From positions 171,679-235,678 of the forward strand of contig JAJIRX010000640.1 in the NCBI GenBank assembly GCA_023853785.1: a DNA stretch of 64,000 nucleotides, read 5' to 3'. Source of the stretch: Psilocybe azurescens. Its lineage: Eukaryota > Basidiomycota > Agaricomycetes > Agaricales > Agrocybaceae. Under the pieces are notes generated by a model. The model searched no databases and was not told where the DNA came from. It worked only from the letters and a program-made list of their open reading frames with translations. Below, piece by piece: positions 44,987-57,220 of this stretch. The position numbers and the translations under genes were made by a program. Within the stretch, counting starts at the first letter, position 1; every line of letters begins with the position of its first letter.

Positions 44987-46268
44987 CAAACCTTTGAAAA
45001 GTGTGTCATTAGCCATATCTACTACAGATTTTTATCTTGCCTGACTGCCGGCTGATACATGTTCAACTCCAGAATTTATTATCAATACAAGGCTGATCGA
45101 TTATCAACATGTGTATTAACTGTTCATGGCCTACTACATTTATGTGACAATGTGCGCTTTTGTGGACCTGTATGGACAACATGGACATTTTGGATGGAAA
45201 GATATTGTGGATATATGCAATCCAGTCTCCGTTCACGCGTTAAACCTTGGGCAAATCTCAATAACATTGTGCTCCACAAGGCTTACTTGAGCCAAATCGA
45301 TCTGTTTTACGACATGGAGGAATACGGAGTGTTGCCTAAAAAATTAGGCAATGAGTTAAAAAGAGGAGAATATGTATTTCCTGAATGTAAGTTTTCTCTG
45401 CATTCAGGCATTGTTATTATTGCTATCTGCTAGCTATCCAGCTTAGGGCGCTCAGAGCTAATATTTAAATTTCCATCAGACCCTCATTCTATACTCCGGC
45501 CTCCCCATCACAAGAAATACCAGCCAACCAGTGCTGTGCGATCAAAAATAGCCCAATATCTTTCTCCAATTATTGGGCAGAAAGCAGTGTTGATCGAAAA
45601 GCAACTTCCTGTAGTGATTCCCCTCTGGGGTAAGGTCAGAATAGCTAACTCAGGCGACTCAATCCGAATTCTTTCTCTTGGGAACAAGGAAGACCTTAGA
45701 TGTATGTCATATGTTAAGGCAAGTATTAATATTGTGATAACGATACTTTATACTCACTAACTGGGCTTAATAGTATGAGGTTCTTGGATATGTCACAGAT
45801 AAAAAATCAAAGAAGGTTATAGAAAGGGCGGACATATGTTACGGCGCTTTGGATCTTATTCTTCAATTGGATATTCCCAACAATCATTTTTGGTGAGAGA
45901 TACGAGGAAAGACACGTCTCCTGGCTGTCGTGTCTCCCTGCATCACTGATGGAAGGAATGCTGCAGAAACTCTTACCATGTACCCCGAAATGTCAGGGCA
46001 CAGCTGGTACTTGACCTACAGTCAATCACAAATGTTATTGGAAGAATACCCAGAGGGAAAGATTGGGGAATCGTGGATAGAAGTGGTAACTACTCCCGTA
46101 CAGTTTTCATTCACACAGATGATGCCACAGATGATGGACAAGATGATGATGACAATGTCAATATATAAATGCCAGTGTAATATTTATATCACACCTTCAA
46201 TGTCAAATGTAGTGATTTCTTTTAAGAAATTTCCTTTGCAATCACTTGTGCGGTGAAGGCTTTGGGGA

Positions 46269-46353
46269 ACTTATGATGCAATCATTCAGCCAGAGCTCCG
46301 GCTTGACGTCATCTGCCTGAAGCCCAAAATAGAAACATACCCGGATTCCGGGT
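46269..46353. repeat. Flanking direct repeat, left copy
   Basis: TTATGATGCAATCATTCAGC, an imperfect palindrome, GCTTGACGTCAT, then ACCCGGATTCCGGGT. It matches 52356-52428 in the same orientation with substitutions. The two copies bracket the host-gene-fragment mosaic. Confidence 0.6.
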
Positions 46354-46739
46354 AAATATGCTGGACGAAACATATCCTCAAGAATACCTAGTATACATTC
46401 AGCGGACAGTCTGCATACAAATGTAGTATACATGCTATGTGTTGCGCACATCAGAATGAAGTGTGATGCGCGACACACAAAGCATTATGCATCCGAAGAC
46501 AGACAAATCCGCACGTCTGCAGAGAAATAAAAACATAAATCAGAAAAATGAAACATTGGACAAGGAGAAGAGTGAGAGGAACTCACTCTTGCAACGTATC
46601 ATACAAAGACTTATAACTCCTTAAATTACCCTTCAACCTCCTAATATCCAAGCTATACGTATCATTCAACCTATCCAACCTCGTCGGCTCAATGCCAAAC
46701 TGTATTTCATCGCCATATGCTTGGCCCGTGCCTCCTTTA

Positions 46740-47900
46740 CTATTGGAACCAGAGGCCCAAAAGGTGGATGGAGGCACTGTGGTGAGCGGCGAGGGCGAGA
46801 TCGGATTGTGCAATGCATCCCATCCGTTCATGTTCAATGGTTCACCAACGATAACAACACGCCGGCAGGACCTCGAGCGCAGTGTGCGCTTCCTGATCGA
46901 GACGCCGCACATCAGTCAGCGTGTGCAGTGGCTCGTGCTCACCGATGAGTGGTGGGTCAGCCGCCAGCGCACCCGCACGAGACCAACAACCTGTTCGTGC
47001 TCGGCAGGGACTTCTACAGGTCCATCACGCAGATCTTCAGCTCGGCGCTCAAGATCGTGCCACGGCTGACGACGCTCGTGCTGTGCAATCTGAAGATGAA
47101 CGCGGAGCTGGTGAGGAGGATTGCGGAGATCGGGACACTGCACGCTCGAACTGCATCTATGCTATGTCCTGAGGACGGTGCTGCGGAAGCTGCTCGCTGC
47201 TCGCCTCCCCCTCCCTCATCACCATTGGACAGCGCGCTTGTGTGCCCGCAGGTGTCGAACCTACGCATATACATGGACTCGTCCTTCAAGGAGATGCACA
47301 GCCAGTGGATGGTCTCCTCATGTGCCCCACCATCCGCACGCTGTCGTTGGTGCAGTTTGGGATCGGCGCATTCCTCATGCCGATGCAGTGTTCTGGACAA
47401 AGTGCAAGCTGGACAACCTAGAGAGGCTCACGCTAGACAACACCGACGCGGGTGATCTGGCAGAGTTCGTCAGGTTCCTTGCCACCCGGGCGGTGCTGGT
47501 GGAGGCACGGGCGCAGCGCAGCGCATGACGCACTTCAAGCTGCACATGGACAGGGGTCTCCTGGACGCTGATATCATCGCACTCCTCTCCGCGCTGCACA
47601 CCGCGACACGCGCCGCTCGAGGTGCTCGTGCTGTAGGGCCTCTCGGACGCCCGGATTCCCCTTGTTCGACGTGATCGCCACGCTGTTCCCCGACCTCCTG
47701 GCACTGACACTCGTCAGGAGGCAGAACGCAAGCCAGCACCAGCACAAGCTCGCCGGACTGGCCGTGCATGTCGTGGGAGTATGCGCGAGAGGATGCGCAG
47801 GTTCAGGAGGCTGAGGCATTTTTGCTGGAATTTTAGGACGGAGTATTGGGATGCGACGCCGAGGGCGCTGTTAGGGTTTGCGAGTGATTTTGGCGGGTGC
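46740..47900 (+). pseudogene. LRR/F-box-like protein fragment
   Basis: Successive frames give RRQDLERSVRFLIETPHISQ, RVQWLVLTDEWWV, ALKIVPRLTTLVLCNLKMNA, LERLTLDNTDAGDLAEFVRF and, after shifts, RRFRRLRHFCWNFRTEYWD. Regular leucine spacing and the content resemble the large fungal family of F-box/LRR-like proteins, although no F-box itself is visible. At least three shifts break it. The GC-rich codon use contrasts with the flanking AT-rich transposon DNA, suggesting origin from a host gene. Confidence 0.5.
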
Positions 47901-47911
47901 GGGTGCGGTTG

Positions 47912-48316
47912 CTAATCGTGTGGGTGGTGGTGTTGGCGGTTCGTGCGGGAGGGAGACGAGGAGGGAGCAGTTGGTCGACGATAGTAGTAATGACGCGAGC
48001 GCCAGTACCAGCCCAATCCCGGCACCCCCACCCACAGACGGATGCCCCATACTTCCTTGACAGCCACTGGGCGGTCTCCCCTTCGTCGCACACTGCCTGA
48101 CGCTGCGCTTCGTTTTCGCTCATGGACCGTACCGTCGACATTACCCATGCTGAGGATGCCGAGCTTTGATTTCTTGGGGGCGAGCTTCCTTTGTGCTTTC
48201 CCACCAACACCCGTGCCCGCATCCGCGGTGGTCTTAGGCGCAATCAACGACAGCAGTCGCCCATGCACACACAAAAGGTAAATGCACAGGCAACGGCGGC
48301 GTAGGACCGACTGCAT
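47912..48316 (-). pseudogene. Unrecognised GC-rich fragment
   Basis: A minus-strand frame contains GGKAQRKLAPKKSKLGILSM and a basic stretch, with protein-like composition, but no family I can name. It overlaps the end of the LRR-like fragment on the other strand. It may be another captured piece. Confidence 0.25.
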
Positions 48317-48479
48317 CCCACAACTCCCCCCAATGCCCGCGCAAACGACACGGACACGAATGAGGACGAGGACTCTGCAGCGGAGACGCCCGTCAGCGGG
48401 AGGGTGTGGCAGTGATAAGCTGGATGGAGGGGATGCACGCTGTGGTGTTGGCGTGCGGCGTTGATGCTGTTGCTGATGA

Positions 48480-50093
48480 TGGTTAGGGCAAAGAGGAGAT
48501 GCGTAAGGGTCTTCTTGGTGCAGGGGTCCGGACCTTCTCTTCTTGTGGTGAAGATATCAGCGTAGCGTTGGGCGCAACCTTGTTGGTTTCCGTTCGCATG
48601 TTCTTCGGGCGCTGCTGTAGGTTTCTGTGTTTTGATAGTAGATTCTTTCTGTAAAATTGCAACAAAGTGTCAGATAAAACTGTGGCATAAGCCGGTAAAG
48701 TGCATACGTGACCTTAATGAGTTCCGCAATTCAAGCCCGGAATTCTTGAATTCGTCGTTCTTCTTGTTCTAAACGCACTTTCGGAGGGGGTACTTTGTTA
48801 TTAACAATAATCTATAGCTGGTGTGAGTGACATACAATCAAATTAGGATGATAATAACGCATACTTGTTCAAGGGTGGCGTTGAGAGACTCAATATTTGT
48901 GCGTACATCGTAAAGTGTGTTCAATATTGTTATAATTTGATCATAAGCTGCGAGGCAGCGGCCTGCAGGAGGCCGCCGCCGCTGCGCAGCCGAACTGGAC
49001 GCCCCCAGGAGCGCTGAGGGAGCAGAGGCTCAGGCAGGAGGAGCTCGCGGGCGCGGTATGCGCACTACCAGGCGTCCGCGGCGGCGCTCGGCGCGCGAGG
49101 AGGAGGCGCAGCTGGAGGAGGAGGAGGAGGAGGAGGAGGAGGAGGAGCTTGCAAAGGCGGCGAGGCATGAGCTGCAGAAGATGGAGCGGCCGAAGCAGCC
49201 CAAGGCCGGGGCGGGGGTAGGGACGCTGGAGGAGAAGGACAAGTCGCTGGGGAAGGCGGTGAAAAGGTTTTTGAGAAGGGACCAAGAACGCATCGCCAGG
49301 ACCCCTCTTGAGCGCAGAACTCTCGCAGCGTTTGGGCGACACTGCCCTCTGAGAGCCTACCAAGACCGCCCTCAGCGAAATTGTTCAGGAAGAGCTCCCA
49401 GTCTCCGTGGCCGGTGTCGTACATTGAGTAGCGGGTGTCTGTAAGTGAAAAGGATGTAAATCAGTTGGTGCCTTGCTGCCGGTTCAGCGAACGATTTTTG
49501 AAGTGAAAGATATGGGTGAGGGTGCAGGCAAACAAGGATGGTAAGATGGAGCGCTGTACGCTCGGATTGGTTCACTGTATGTCATCTCTGAGCATGAGTG
49601 GTATAAAGAAGGCAAAATATACGCACTACTGGTCGATGTACTTCAGCGCGGCATGTGCATACACCTCTGGTTCAATTTCATGTTTGCCTTCCCGATGCAT
49701 TGGATTCTTTCAAGAGGTGTGGCACCTGAGAATTGCGTGCATCGAATTTCTGGCTCTGGCCCTGAGCACGTATCTTTATCATAAGCGTTGTTGTTGTCAT
49801 TTGGACAAGATGAAAGAGGCCAAGCTCGGATGGATCAGTATCTCTGATCAAATCGCCTAGATGTGTGTCGAGAACGGTATGCGTGAAAATGACAGAGCGT
49901 TCGGAGGCAGCTGGGGCGATCTGAGCAGCAGTTTCATTGAGAGACCGGTATTCCGTGTAAGACGGTCAATTTGGTCTGAGAGAGGAGACATTGTACTTTG
50001 TTGTGAAATGGCAGAGGATGTGTTTGGTTTGTTACTTGTTATGACGAGTTTCCTAACAAGGCAATACACAGCTCTTGTTTCCCCCTCTCCCAT
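48480..50093 (-). pseudogene. Unrecognised multi-piece gene or relic
   Basis: Minus-strand pieces look exonic: MSPLSDQIDRLTRNTGLSMK (~49995), HEIEPEVYAHAALKYIDQ (~49680-49632), then DTRYSMYDTGHGDWELFLNN (~49440) with SEGSVAQTLREF, and coiled-coil-like sequence near 48940-48760. Between them are stops that introns could remove. The opposite strand holds a GAG run (49098-49150), giving poly-Glu in one frame and poly-Pro/Ser in others. No family identified. Confidence 0.3.
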
Positions 50094-50325
50094 TCGCCTG
50101 AGCCAGCCTAATTAAGAACTGGGCTCACAACGGACGCTCTTCTTATCCTTTTCTATACTACCCTCTGCACCATTGTCGATTTACAAATTGTCTAAAATCC
50201 AGACTATTTCGCCATGGTAACGATATATTTTATTCTGCTCATGCTTACCACCCAATTGATGCCAGATTCTCCAGCTTGCACCTCTCTTCGGTGCGATCTC
50301 TCCTTCAAATCTAGCTCTATCTAAT

Positions 50326-50950
50326 GTGGGAGCCCCTGCAACTAGTTTTCTATGGATATGCTGTCCATCCCCTCACTCTGTCTCGCCAGCGATACCAGGC
50401 ACTCCGGCCGCAATCGACTTTCAACGGTGACCGAAGCTTCTAACAGATGTCAATTCAGTCATGAGAGACGTAATGACCCTGGAAGTCGGCAACGAGATTT
50501 ACATGTTCGAAAGTACATTCCTTCTCCCAGAGATCAGGTGGAAGGAATCTGGTATCGAGGGTACGTTTGCTGCACCTAAATTATTTCGATTGACATACGA
50601 GGTAACTCTGTCGTTCTAGATATGTACTATGCACAACGAGACGGCCACCAGTAACCTGGTCTCTCTCCGATCTATCTCCCTCAACCTCACACAATTGACC
50701 CTCCGTTGAGGCCGAAGAGACCCAGCAGTTTTTCATCGGCATCTTTCCAGCTTCCCATATCTTCGTTCGTGACGTTGATATCGCAACTTAGTCACATGAT
50801 GATTGCGTTGATCGTTGATTCTGTTCAACGTTCCCTAGAGTCTACCCTGCCTGCGCCCTACGCTCTATCAATCCCGATCGCCATGCAAAAGAGGTTTAAA
50901 CCGCACAGAAGGGGTAGCAGGATAACTGAGAAGAAACAATCAGGTTCATA
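50326..50950 (+). pseudogene. DOCK-family GEF, N-terminal fragment (SH3-like)
   Basis: MWEPLQLVFYGYAVHPL, then after shifts LEVGNEIYMFE, KYIPSPRDQVEGIWYRGYV and EETQQFFIGIFPASHIFVRD follow the order of the SH3-like N-terminus of DOCK-type Rac/Rho exchange factors (RGY..GIFPASHI). Only this part is present; an FG-nucleoporin-like fragment follows in the opposite orientation. Several shifts mark it as non-functional. Identification by motif only. Confidence 0.45.
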
Positions 50951-50994
50951 GGTGAGTCATACATTCATTTCTTTCAAATTACATGTTACTGACT

Positions 50995-51926
50995 TATTTT
51001 ATCAGTGTCGCCTGAAACTTCAATAGTGGGAACTTCAGGCTGAGGAGTAGCAGAGGGCAACCGAGAGACGGGAAGAGGCGGCTCAGGAAATAGCGTACTT
51101 CTATTCTCAGGTAAATCGTCTTGATCCGACTCTTCGCTTTGCAGAATCGCCGTTTATACGAGGGATTTGTCATAGTTATCTGAAAGGAAATCGCTGTGCT
51201 CTCCACCTTCATCCGAAACTTCTCCCTCCTCCAACTCTCCGCTCCCATCTTGATTCGCATTGACCTCGACAAATGATCCAGAAGAGGACACTGAGAGAGA
51301 GAGATTACCGTACGATGGCTCGCTCGGAATTGACTTCGATATTTTCTTATCGTCTTCCTTGGAACCGGAAGTACTAGCTTCACCTTTGTCTGTTTCTTTG
51401 GAGATGGGAGTGAACGCCCGAACCGACGGCTGGTTTATCTTGATTGGGCGTTGCAGTCAGAGCGGCGAAGACAGATACGCTTGCCTTTGAGCCCTCAGCT
51501 TCAGGCTTAGAGAATACCGGCGAAGCGGCTTCGCTTGATAGGATCGGCAGCCTCGTCACCCTTCGACTTCAACAAATCGGTAAACGACGTCTTGGGGCCC
51601 GCAAATGCAGAAAACCCGCTCGGAGCTCCGCTGAAAGCGCCAAAACCACCCACTGCTGGTGCCTTTGTCGGTGTTGTCTCTATCGATCGGGCGGGAGGAA
51701 ACACAGACTTGGGACCACCAAGAGCAGATGTTGACCCGAACGCAGGGCTTGCTGTGCCACTGACTGGTGTTTTGGGAGTAGTAGAAATCTGACCGAAAGC
51801 TGAGACTGGAGGTGGAGTCTCGTCGGGTTTCTTGAAGAACGTAGAGCTCTTGGGGGTTTCATTACTTCCGAACGCGGGCCATATGCTCACTCTCAGCACC
51901 AGGTTTGTCTCTTCGCACCTGGCCAC
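50995..51926 (-). pseudogene. FG-nucleoporin fragment (Nup159/Nup214-like)
   Basis: Read leftward: SAFGQIS, SPAFGSTSALGG, AVGGFGAFSGAPSGFSAFAG (phenylalanine-glycine repeats), then TSFTDLLKSKGDEA, and in a shifted frame SFVEVNANQDGSGELEEGEV with a Ser/Asp-rich acidic stretch. FG repeats followed by an acidic segment fit the cytoplasmic-face nucleoporin Nup159/Nup214. Neither the beta-propeller nor the C-terminal coiled coil is visible, so it is a fragment. Assignment within FG nucleoporins is tentative. Confidence 0.5.
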
Positions 51927-51973
51927 CTGTTATCCCCCTCTCTGATCGCTAGAATTGTAGCAGCCATTGCTTC

Positions 51974-52200
51974 CATGCCGCCTTCTCATTCCTATATGAT
52001 AGATGACGATGGCGACGGCAGTGACATCTGTCCTGTCTGCGATGGCGAGTGCACCTGCCATCCTCAAGCGACTGCTGTTCACGAACGGCATCAGGACACA
52101 CAGAACATTGTTGACATCAAGTTCGAGGGCGGACGTGAGCCGGTTCACGCATACCGCTACATCTGCGACAAACAGCAGCAGCAAGTGTGTATGGAGACGG
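51974..52200 (+). pseudogene. Fragment with DDDGDGSDICPVCDGECTC motif
   Basis: A short plus-strand stretch encodes an acidic run and the cluster CPVCDGECTC, as at the N-terminus of some basidiomycete nuclear proteins. Downstream sequence is repetitive and unlike a conserved domain, so it is probably another captured piece. Confidence 0.35.
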
Positions 52201-52355
52201 CGACCGTCTTCACAAGCGGGGAGATGTTGATGTTGATGTTGATGTGGGCATGCATTTGGAAGGAGGGTACGAGGGAGGGAGGAGGAGGAGGACAGCGAGC
52301 TGGAGGGCGAGGGCGACACGACATGAATTCCACGCCTGGTAGTTTGCGTTGGATG

Positions 52356-52428
52356 ACTTGTGATGCAATCCTTCAGCTGGGGCCCCAGCTTGACGTCATT
52401 TGTAGACCAAATTCAAAGAGACCCGGGT
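52356..52428. repeat. Flanking direct repeat, right copy
   Basis: ACTTGTGATGCAATCCTTC, the perfect 16-bp palindrome AGCTGGGGCCCCAGCT (52375-52390), TGACGTCA (52391-52398) and ACCCGGGT (52421-52428). It matches 46269-46353. Confidence 0.6.
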
Positions 52429-52524
52429 ATGTAGATAGGCAGAGATTAGAAACCCAAATATGATTGTACACGTTCACACCAGTCTTGTTTGGTTTCCTCT
52501 CATCTCTTTCATTGAACCTTGACA

Positions 52525-55500
52525 ATGCCCTCTAAGACCAGGCCTCAGCATCAGTTAACACGACGACTCACACGCAGGTCGCTTTTACGCACTGGGCTTT
52601 TGCAGCATCGGAATGGCTCTGGCAGTGCCCTGGACAATACATCTTCATCGTTGGACTACAGTCCCTCTGTTTCTTCCAGCTCATCATCTTCTTATGCACC
52701 ACGAGCTCGGCATAAATGTCCTCGAAATGGCCCTGTATTTAGGAAACTTGCATCCACCCCTGCCTCAGATGAGCCCCGGTTTGCTCCAGTACCCCATCAT
52801 CAATTTGACCCCAGTCTTGATACTCGGAATGAGGTTGCACTCCCTCCTGGTGCAAGAAAAATGACCGAACTGGTTGGCCGTGACCCTCTTCTACCTGTAT
52901 TGTATGAACTTGATCAACATCCTCTGGTTAATCACCCTTGTGCACGTATTATTTTGGGAGTAGCAGATTGGTCGCGGGAGGCCATGGCTGCTCGCTTTCG
53001 TCATTCAGCTAATACAAAGGTACCAAGAAACAAAGAAGACGGTATACAGCAAGGTACAATTTCTCTGTTTGAATTTCTTCATAATGCTAATCTCACATTG
53101 TCTCTCTGCAGGTATCTTTTATGCAAAACCAACCAAAAATATTTTCTACCTGGAGAGAAACAAATATGGTTCAGGACGGTTTGAAGATGATATTCTGAAG
53201 TCATGGGCCCTATCTAGGTAAGATTCAAGTCTTCATTGAACCTATCATTCAACTACACAACTAACTCTCTGAAAATTTTTTTTAGAGAGGACCGCAATCA
53301 AGATGATCTAGATAAATGCCACAAGCTTCAAGAAGATATTCTAGGTCCTACAAGTCTGATGTCACCACATAAACCGGTGAAAGATGAAAATGGAAATTAT
53401 ATTGGCGGCATCCAATTTGAGCGGCACGACCGAGCTGTCAACATCAAATCAGGTCCACGCTGTTATACTCTTGGTGCAACAATGCAGGCCCAGAAAACCA
53501 TGAGTGCTCCAGGTGCTCAAAGTAAAGTATTCTCAAGAACAAAAGACGCAGACTCATCAATAAGATTCAATATTGTCAAGGTATGTTTCTACGTATCTTT
53601 TGTACATTTTATTAATTTTATTTAACAAATTAACCAGACTGGTGCAGCGGCCGGTATTATGGGTCTCAAAAAAGCCCCCGAATCTCTGCTCAGACGTTTA
53701 AAACGACAAGCAGCAGTGTCTGCTTTGGCTCCTATTGGAGATGATGAGAACTGCGCCTGGCCATCCTGGCAATTAAATATTGCTCCTGGGCGTATCTCAG
53801 TCCGGTATGTTGTATTTTTAGATCTTGTATCATTAATACTAACTATCTGTTTGTATTAGATTCAAATTTGCAAGCATCTTTGGGGAAATTTGGAGAGCCC
53901 CATGTTGATGCTTCAGACAGTTCAGGGATTCCAACCTGTATGCAAATCCTCAGCAAGTTCAATCCCAATGTTTCCCCAGAATACTTTCATATCTTGTGTT
54001 GTGGAATAGCATGGTTGATGGAAGAGTTTTCAGTACTTTTTTTTTCAGGCCTCCACTTCCATGGAGGTCATCCACCTATCACCAACGATCTTTATTATCG
54101 GTTGACTCTAATTGGGTATCCCCCAACCAAATTGTCAATGGTTATGATGCAGTAGCCTTTGCAGCAGGTGCTAAGCACGAACCATTCACAGTTGGCATTG
54201 AGATGCGCACTCCTATGTATGAATTTTTTTCTATTTAGTAGCAACTATGACTGAGAATTTTTGCAGATCACATCATCTATCAGAGACAGGCATATGTGGG
54301 CAGGCAACTTGGGCTGCTGATGGCGGTGCTCTTCTTTCACCAAAAGCACACATCAATCAGTTTAGCTGGCTCCTTCTTCAGGCTATAACATTTTTTGCCT
54401 GTCAGCTACCTCCGGACATGATACCGGCGTGTGGACAAGTCTTTAGCCATGAAAATAGTTTCAGTTGTCATTGACAATAAAAGAGTTACAGCTGATGATT
54501 GGGATCTGGGTCCTGGCTGGACTGGTGATGATGTGAAAATTGGCACCAACTATACTCAGATCTTGGCCAATTTGAATGCCATATCCATTGAAGACCTCTC
54601 ACCAACAGCTCTTGCTACATTGTGTAATACCAACTTGGCATCCACTGCACCCTATGGTAATGAAGATCTTCGATCTGCAACTGAGGAGTGGGCCCATTAT
54701 CTCAAGAAATCAAAGGAGGATATTCCTCTTTGTGTTGTGGCAGAAGGACCACAGGATGAATCAATACTTGGTGGGTGTCTTATGGTAGGAGCTAGAAAAC
54801 GTCAGTGCATTTTTATAAATTTTTATTGCTACCATTAATTTGTGTACAGGTGCAGTCAAACAAGCTCGTAAGCCAACTGTTTCCAGTTGGAGTTCACTTA
54901 AACGAAAGCGGGTTGTCTGTATGTTATAATATATTCAAACCTGTGTCATAATTAATAAATACTTCTAGTATCAACCAATCAAGCTACTGCCAATTTTATA
55001 AATAGTGATGGAGAAAGTGAAAGACCGGATACGGAGACTGAAGAAAATACACCAGCATCCAACCAAGATAGAAGTCTGTAATTTCATTCATAAATTGATT
55101 TACAAACTGAATTATCATTTAGCTGCTAGAAAGAATACTGCTACTATGTCCAGAACTATCAAGAAAAAATTAATCCTGCTGGTAAATATTCTGTAAATGA
55201 TTGAGATACAATATATATTGACCAATTTTTACGCAGCCAGAACCAAATTTTTGATGCATTACTACCTGAACGTCTGACAAGCACTCTTAAAGCTGTGCAA
55301 CATGTTACATCCTCTCAGACTTTTCAGCAGTCATACATGGCGCCTCTTGACTTGTCAAAAATGGCTGAAATCTTAGATCAATCTGTGATTACTGCCAATA
55401 TTCGTCAAGCCTGTGCTTTCTATCATTCTTACCATCAGAAAAAGAATGTTACAGCCACAATCAATCTATGGTTTCAGCGAAAGCAGCTTTTTTTAGCCAA

Positions 55501-57220
55501 CATGATGATTTGGGAATGGCTGGATGCAGTACTTCTTCAAGCCTATAATAATCAACATGATTTTTCAAATGGCCTAGTCACACTCCTAAAACGTGTTGAA
55601 AATATTTTGACAGCTCAGAAAGCAGTCAGCATTGATGCTGCTACCATTCTATCTGGCTTTAAATCTGGAGAAGCGGTGTACACTTTTGCTCCTGGCACTT
55701 CCAAATTTAACACAATCACCAAAAATTCCATTCTTAATTTGGCCTCAGTTATTCTCCAGCATTGGTTTGATTTTCCTCCTCCAGATCAGCAAAAGATTGC
55801 CTGGTTCACTAGGCAATTGATCGACCATCTAGGCGAAGAAATTCTCATTCTCGATGCCACCTGGGAAGCCAGTCTTCATATCAATGAGCATATTCTTGAT
55901 AGAAGTAAAAACAAGGTTGTCACCAAGAAAGACCTTGAAGCCTGGTCTAAGACCTATCTCCATAAATATTCTCTTCACCAGAATAACAATTCAGATAATC
56001 GACACACTTTACAATCTATCGACAAACTGATTGTTGACTTCTTCTCTCTGCAGTCAGCTTCATCTGTCTCTGAGCATCCAGCCTTATCCCTACCATATAC
56101 ATATCACCACTTAGATATTGATGGAATAGGCAATTTGGAGGAAAATAATGCAATGAGCATTTCTAATGTTCCTGAAGTTGAGGTAATGTATTTTTGCACT
56201 TTTGATCTACCGGCGCTTGCTAATAGTTATTTATAGCATGAAGGCTTGAACAATCCTACAGTTACTCATTTGGCACATTTACTATTTCCGACTATCAGCC
56301 CCATGCCCAATCCTCAAATGTTTGAGCGCTTTGTTCAAATGATTGAACCACTTTATGACTTTGTTGACAATCCCACCATGCCCAGTATTGTTGTTCCATT
56401 GAAAGGAACCACAGCCAGTTCAGCACGTGCCCATTACCGTGCTTCCTATTGCAAAAAAGTTCAGCAAGATACAGATAAGAAACTGCCTTTCCGTGATCTT
56501 GCAGTGTCGCGCCGACGAATTCTTCAACCTGGAGGACCATTCTCACCAGAAAATCTTTCTACTATGTCTGGGCTCTTCAGCGCTTTGATTTATCGTGGCA
56601 TTACACATAACACCAAATTTCTTTGGGAGTATCCCCGGACTTTGTTTGTGGACTATAAAGACTGGAACAAAGTGCACAAGTATCTCTCTGAAAGAAAAAA
56701 GAAACCCACAACATATTTTTGCAATACTTCAGCATACGGCCAATCCACTAAGGCTAGACAAGTAGACAATGCAGAAGAGTACTGGAACAAAATCCATGAA
56801 AATCCTAAATTTCTGGATTTCATCCGCTGTCCCACTTCCCATCCTATTGAGTTCTTAGAACTTTTCAACCTCTTCCATACTCTTAAAGCATTTGGAACAC
56901 TCACCTCATACGTTCTTACAATCGATTATGCAATTGCGGGCAAGGCTAAACTTCCAACATTTCAAGACATGGGCTCTATTCTAGGTATTATCAATGCAGG
57001 AGGCAAGACAGGACTCAAGATTCTTGGATTTCAAGTTAAATCCAAGGATGAGACTATACACGCTTTCAAAACTCTATACGACAATCTTCAACTACGTATT
57101 CCAACACATCAACAGCAAAATATTGATTTCGGTATAATTTTTGTGGAACATGCTCTTTGTAAACTCAAACGTTTGAACACAAAACCATTTCAGGATTATT
57201 TAGCATCTTTAGACAGTTAG
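52525..57220 (+). CDS. TET/JBP-like 2-oxoglutarate/Fe(II) dioxygenase with a long C-terminal region
   Basis: Exons visible: 52525-53053, 53112-53217, 53286-53580, 53638-53804, 53860-54216, 54267 onward, and ~55235-56181 joined to 56237-57220. The catalytic core is in exon 5: GKFGEPHVDASD (HxD, iron ligands, 53901-53909), SGLHFHGGHPPI (second His, 54060) and YYRLTLIGYPP (Arg for 2-oxoglutarate, 54099). This HxD..H..R order and context fit the TET/JBP fold that oxidises 5-methylpyrimidines in DNA. The N-terminus is basic and Ser-rich; the ~650-aa C-terminus (from 55235) is unrecognised. Shifts near 53893 (extra G), 54122 and 54430 break the frame; each is one base. Intactness is uncertain. Confidence 0.6.

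Larger units (their letters stand above)
35881..46168 (+). pseudogene. Tnp2-type (CACTA/En-Spm-like) transposase, decayed and split by a retrotransposon
   Basis: The start MPRTAPRKRQ (35881) leads into a Cys motif (CKCSDLC) that ends at an in-frame TGA. Then an acidic region (36190-36690), CMAYTGNFKDNETCNYCPEH (Zn-like), LLDPGEFPDEIGDIFDCEHY, FPPEIRTH, GHNAKCPCRSCRI and MPWDYMHLLLENVVKNLVDL (~37895), the hallmark of fungal Tnp2 proteins. The frame is cut at 38304 by the chromovirus and resumes at 44992: VQTFEK, intron 45001-45072, IYYQYKADRLSTC, HGLLHLCDNVRFCGPVW, then GRIPRGKDWGIVDRSGNYSR and a stop at 46166-46168. Several indels break it. No clear CACTA terminal repeats were found. Confidence 0.75.

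Noticed and set aside
35508..46260. Exact CACTA terminal repeats for the Tnp2 element
   Set aside because: CACACTGTGGG (35518) and a TAGTG near 46220 do not form a matching inverted pair, so no element borders are claimed.
49058..49444. Poly-Glu plus-strand protein as a gene
   Set aside because: The GAG run dominates, flanking sequence has no motif, and protein-like exons lie on the opposite strand.
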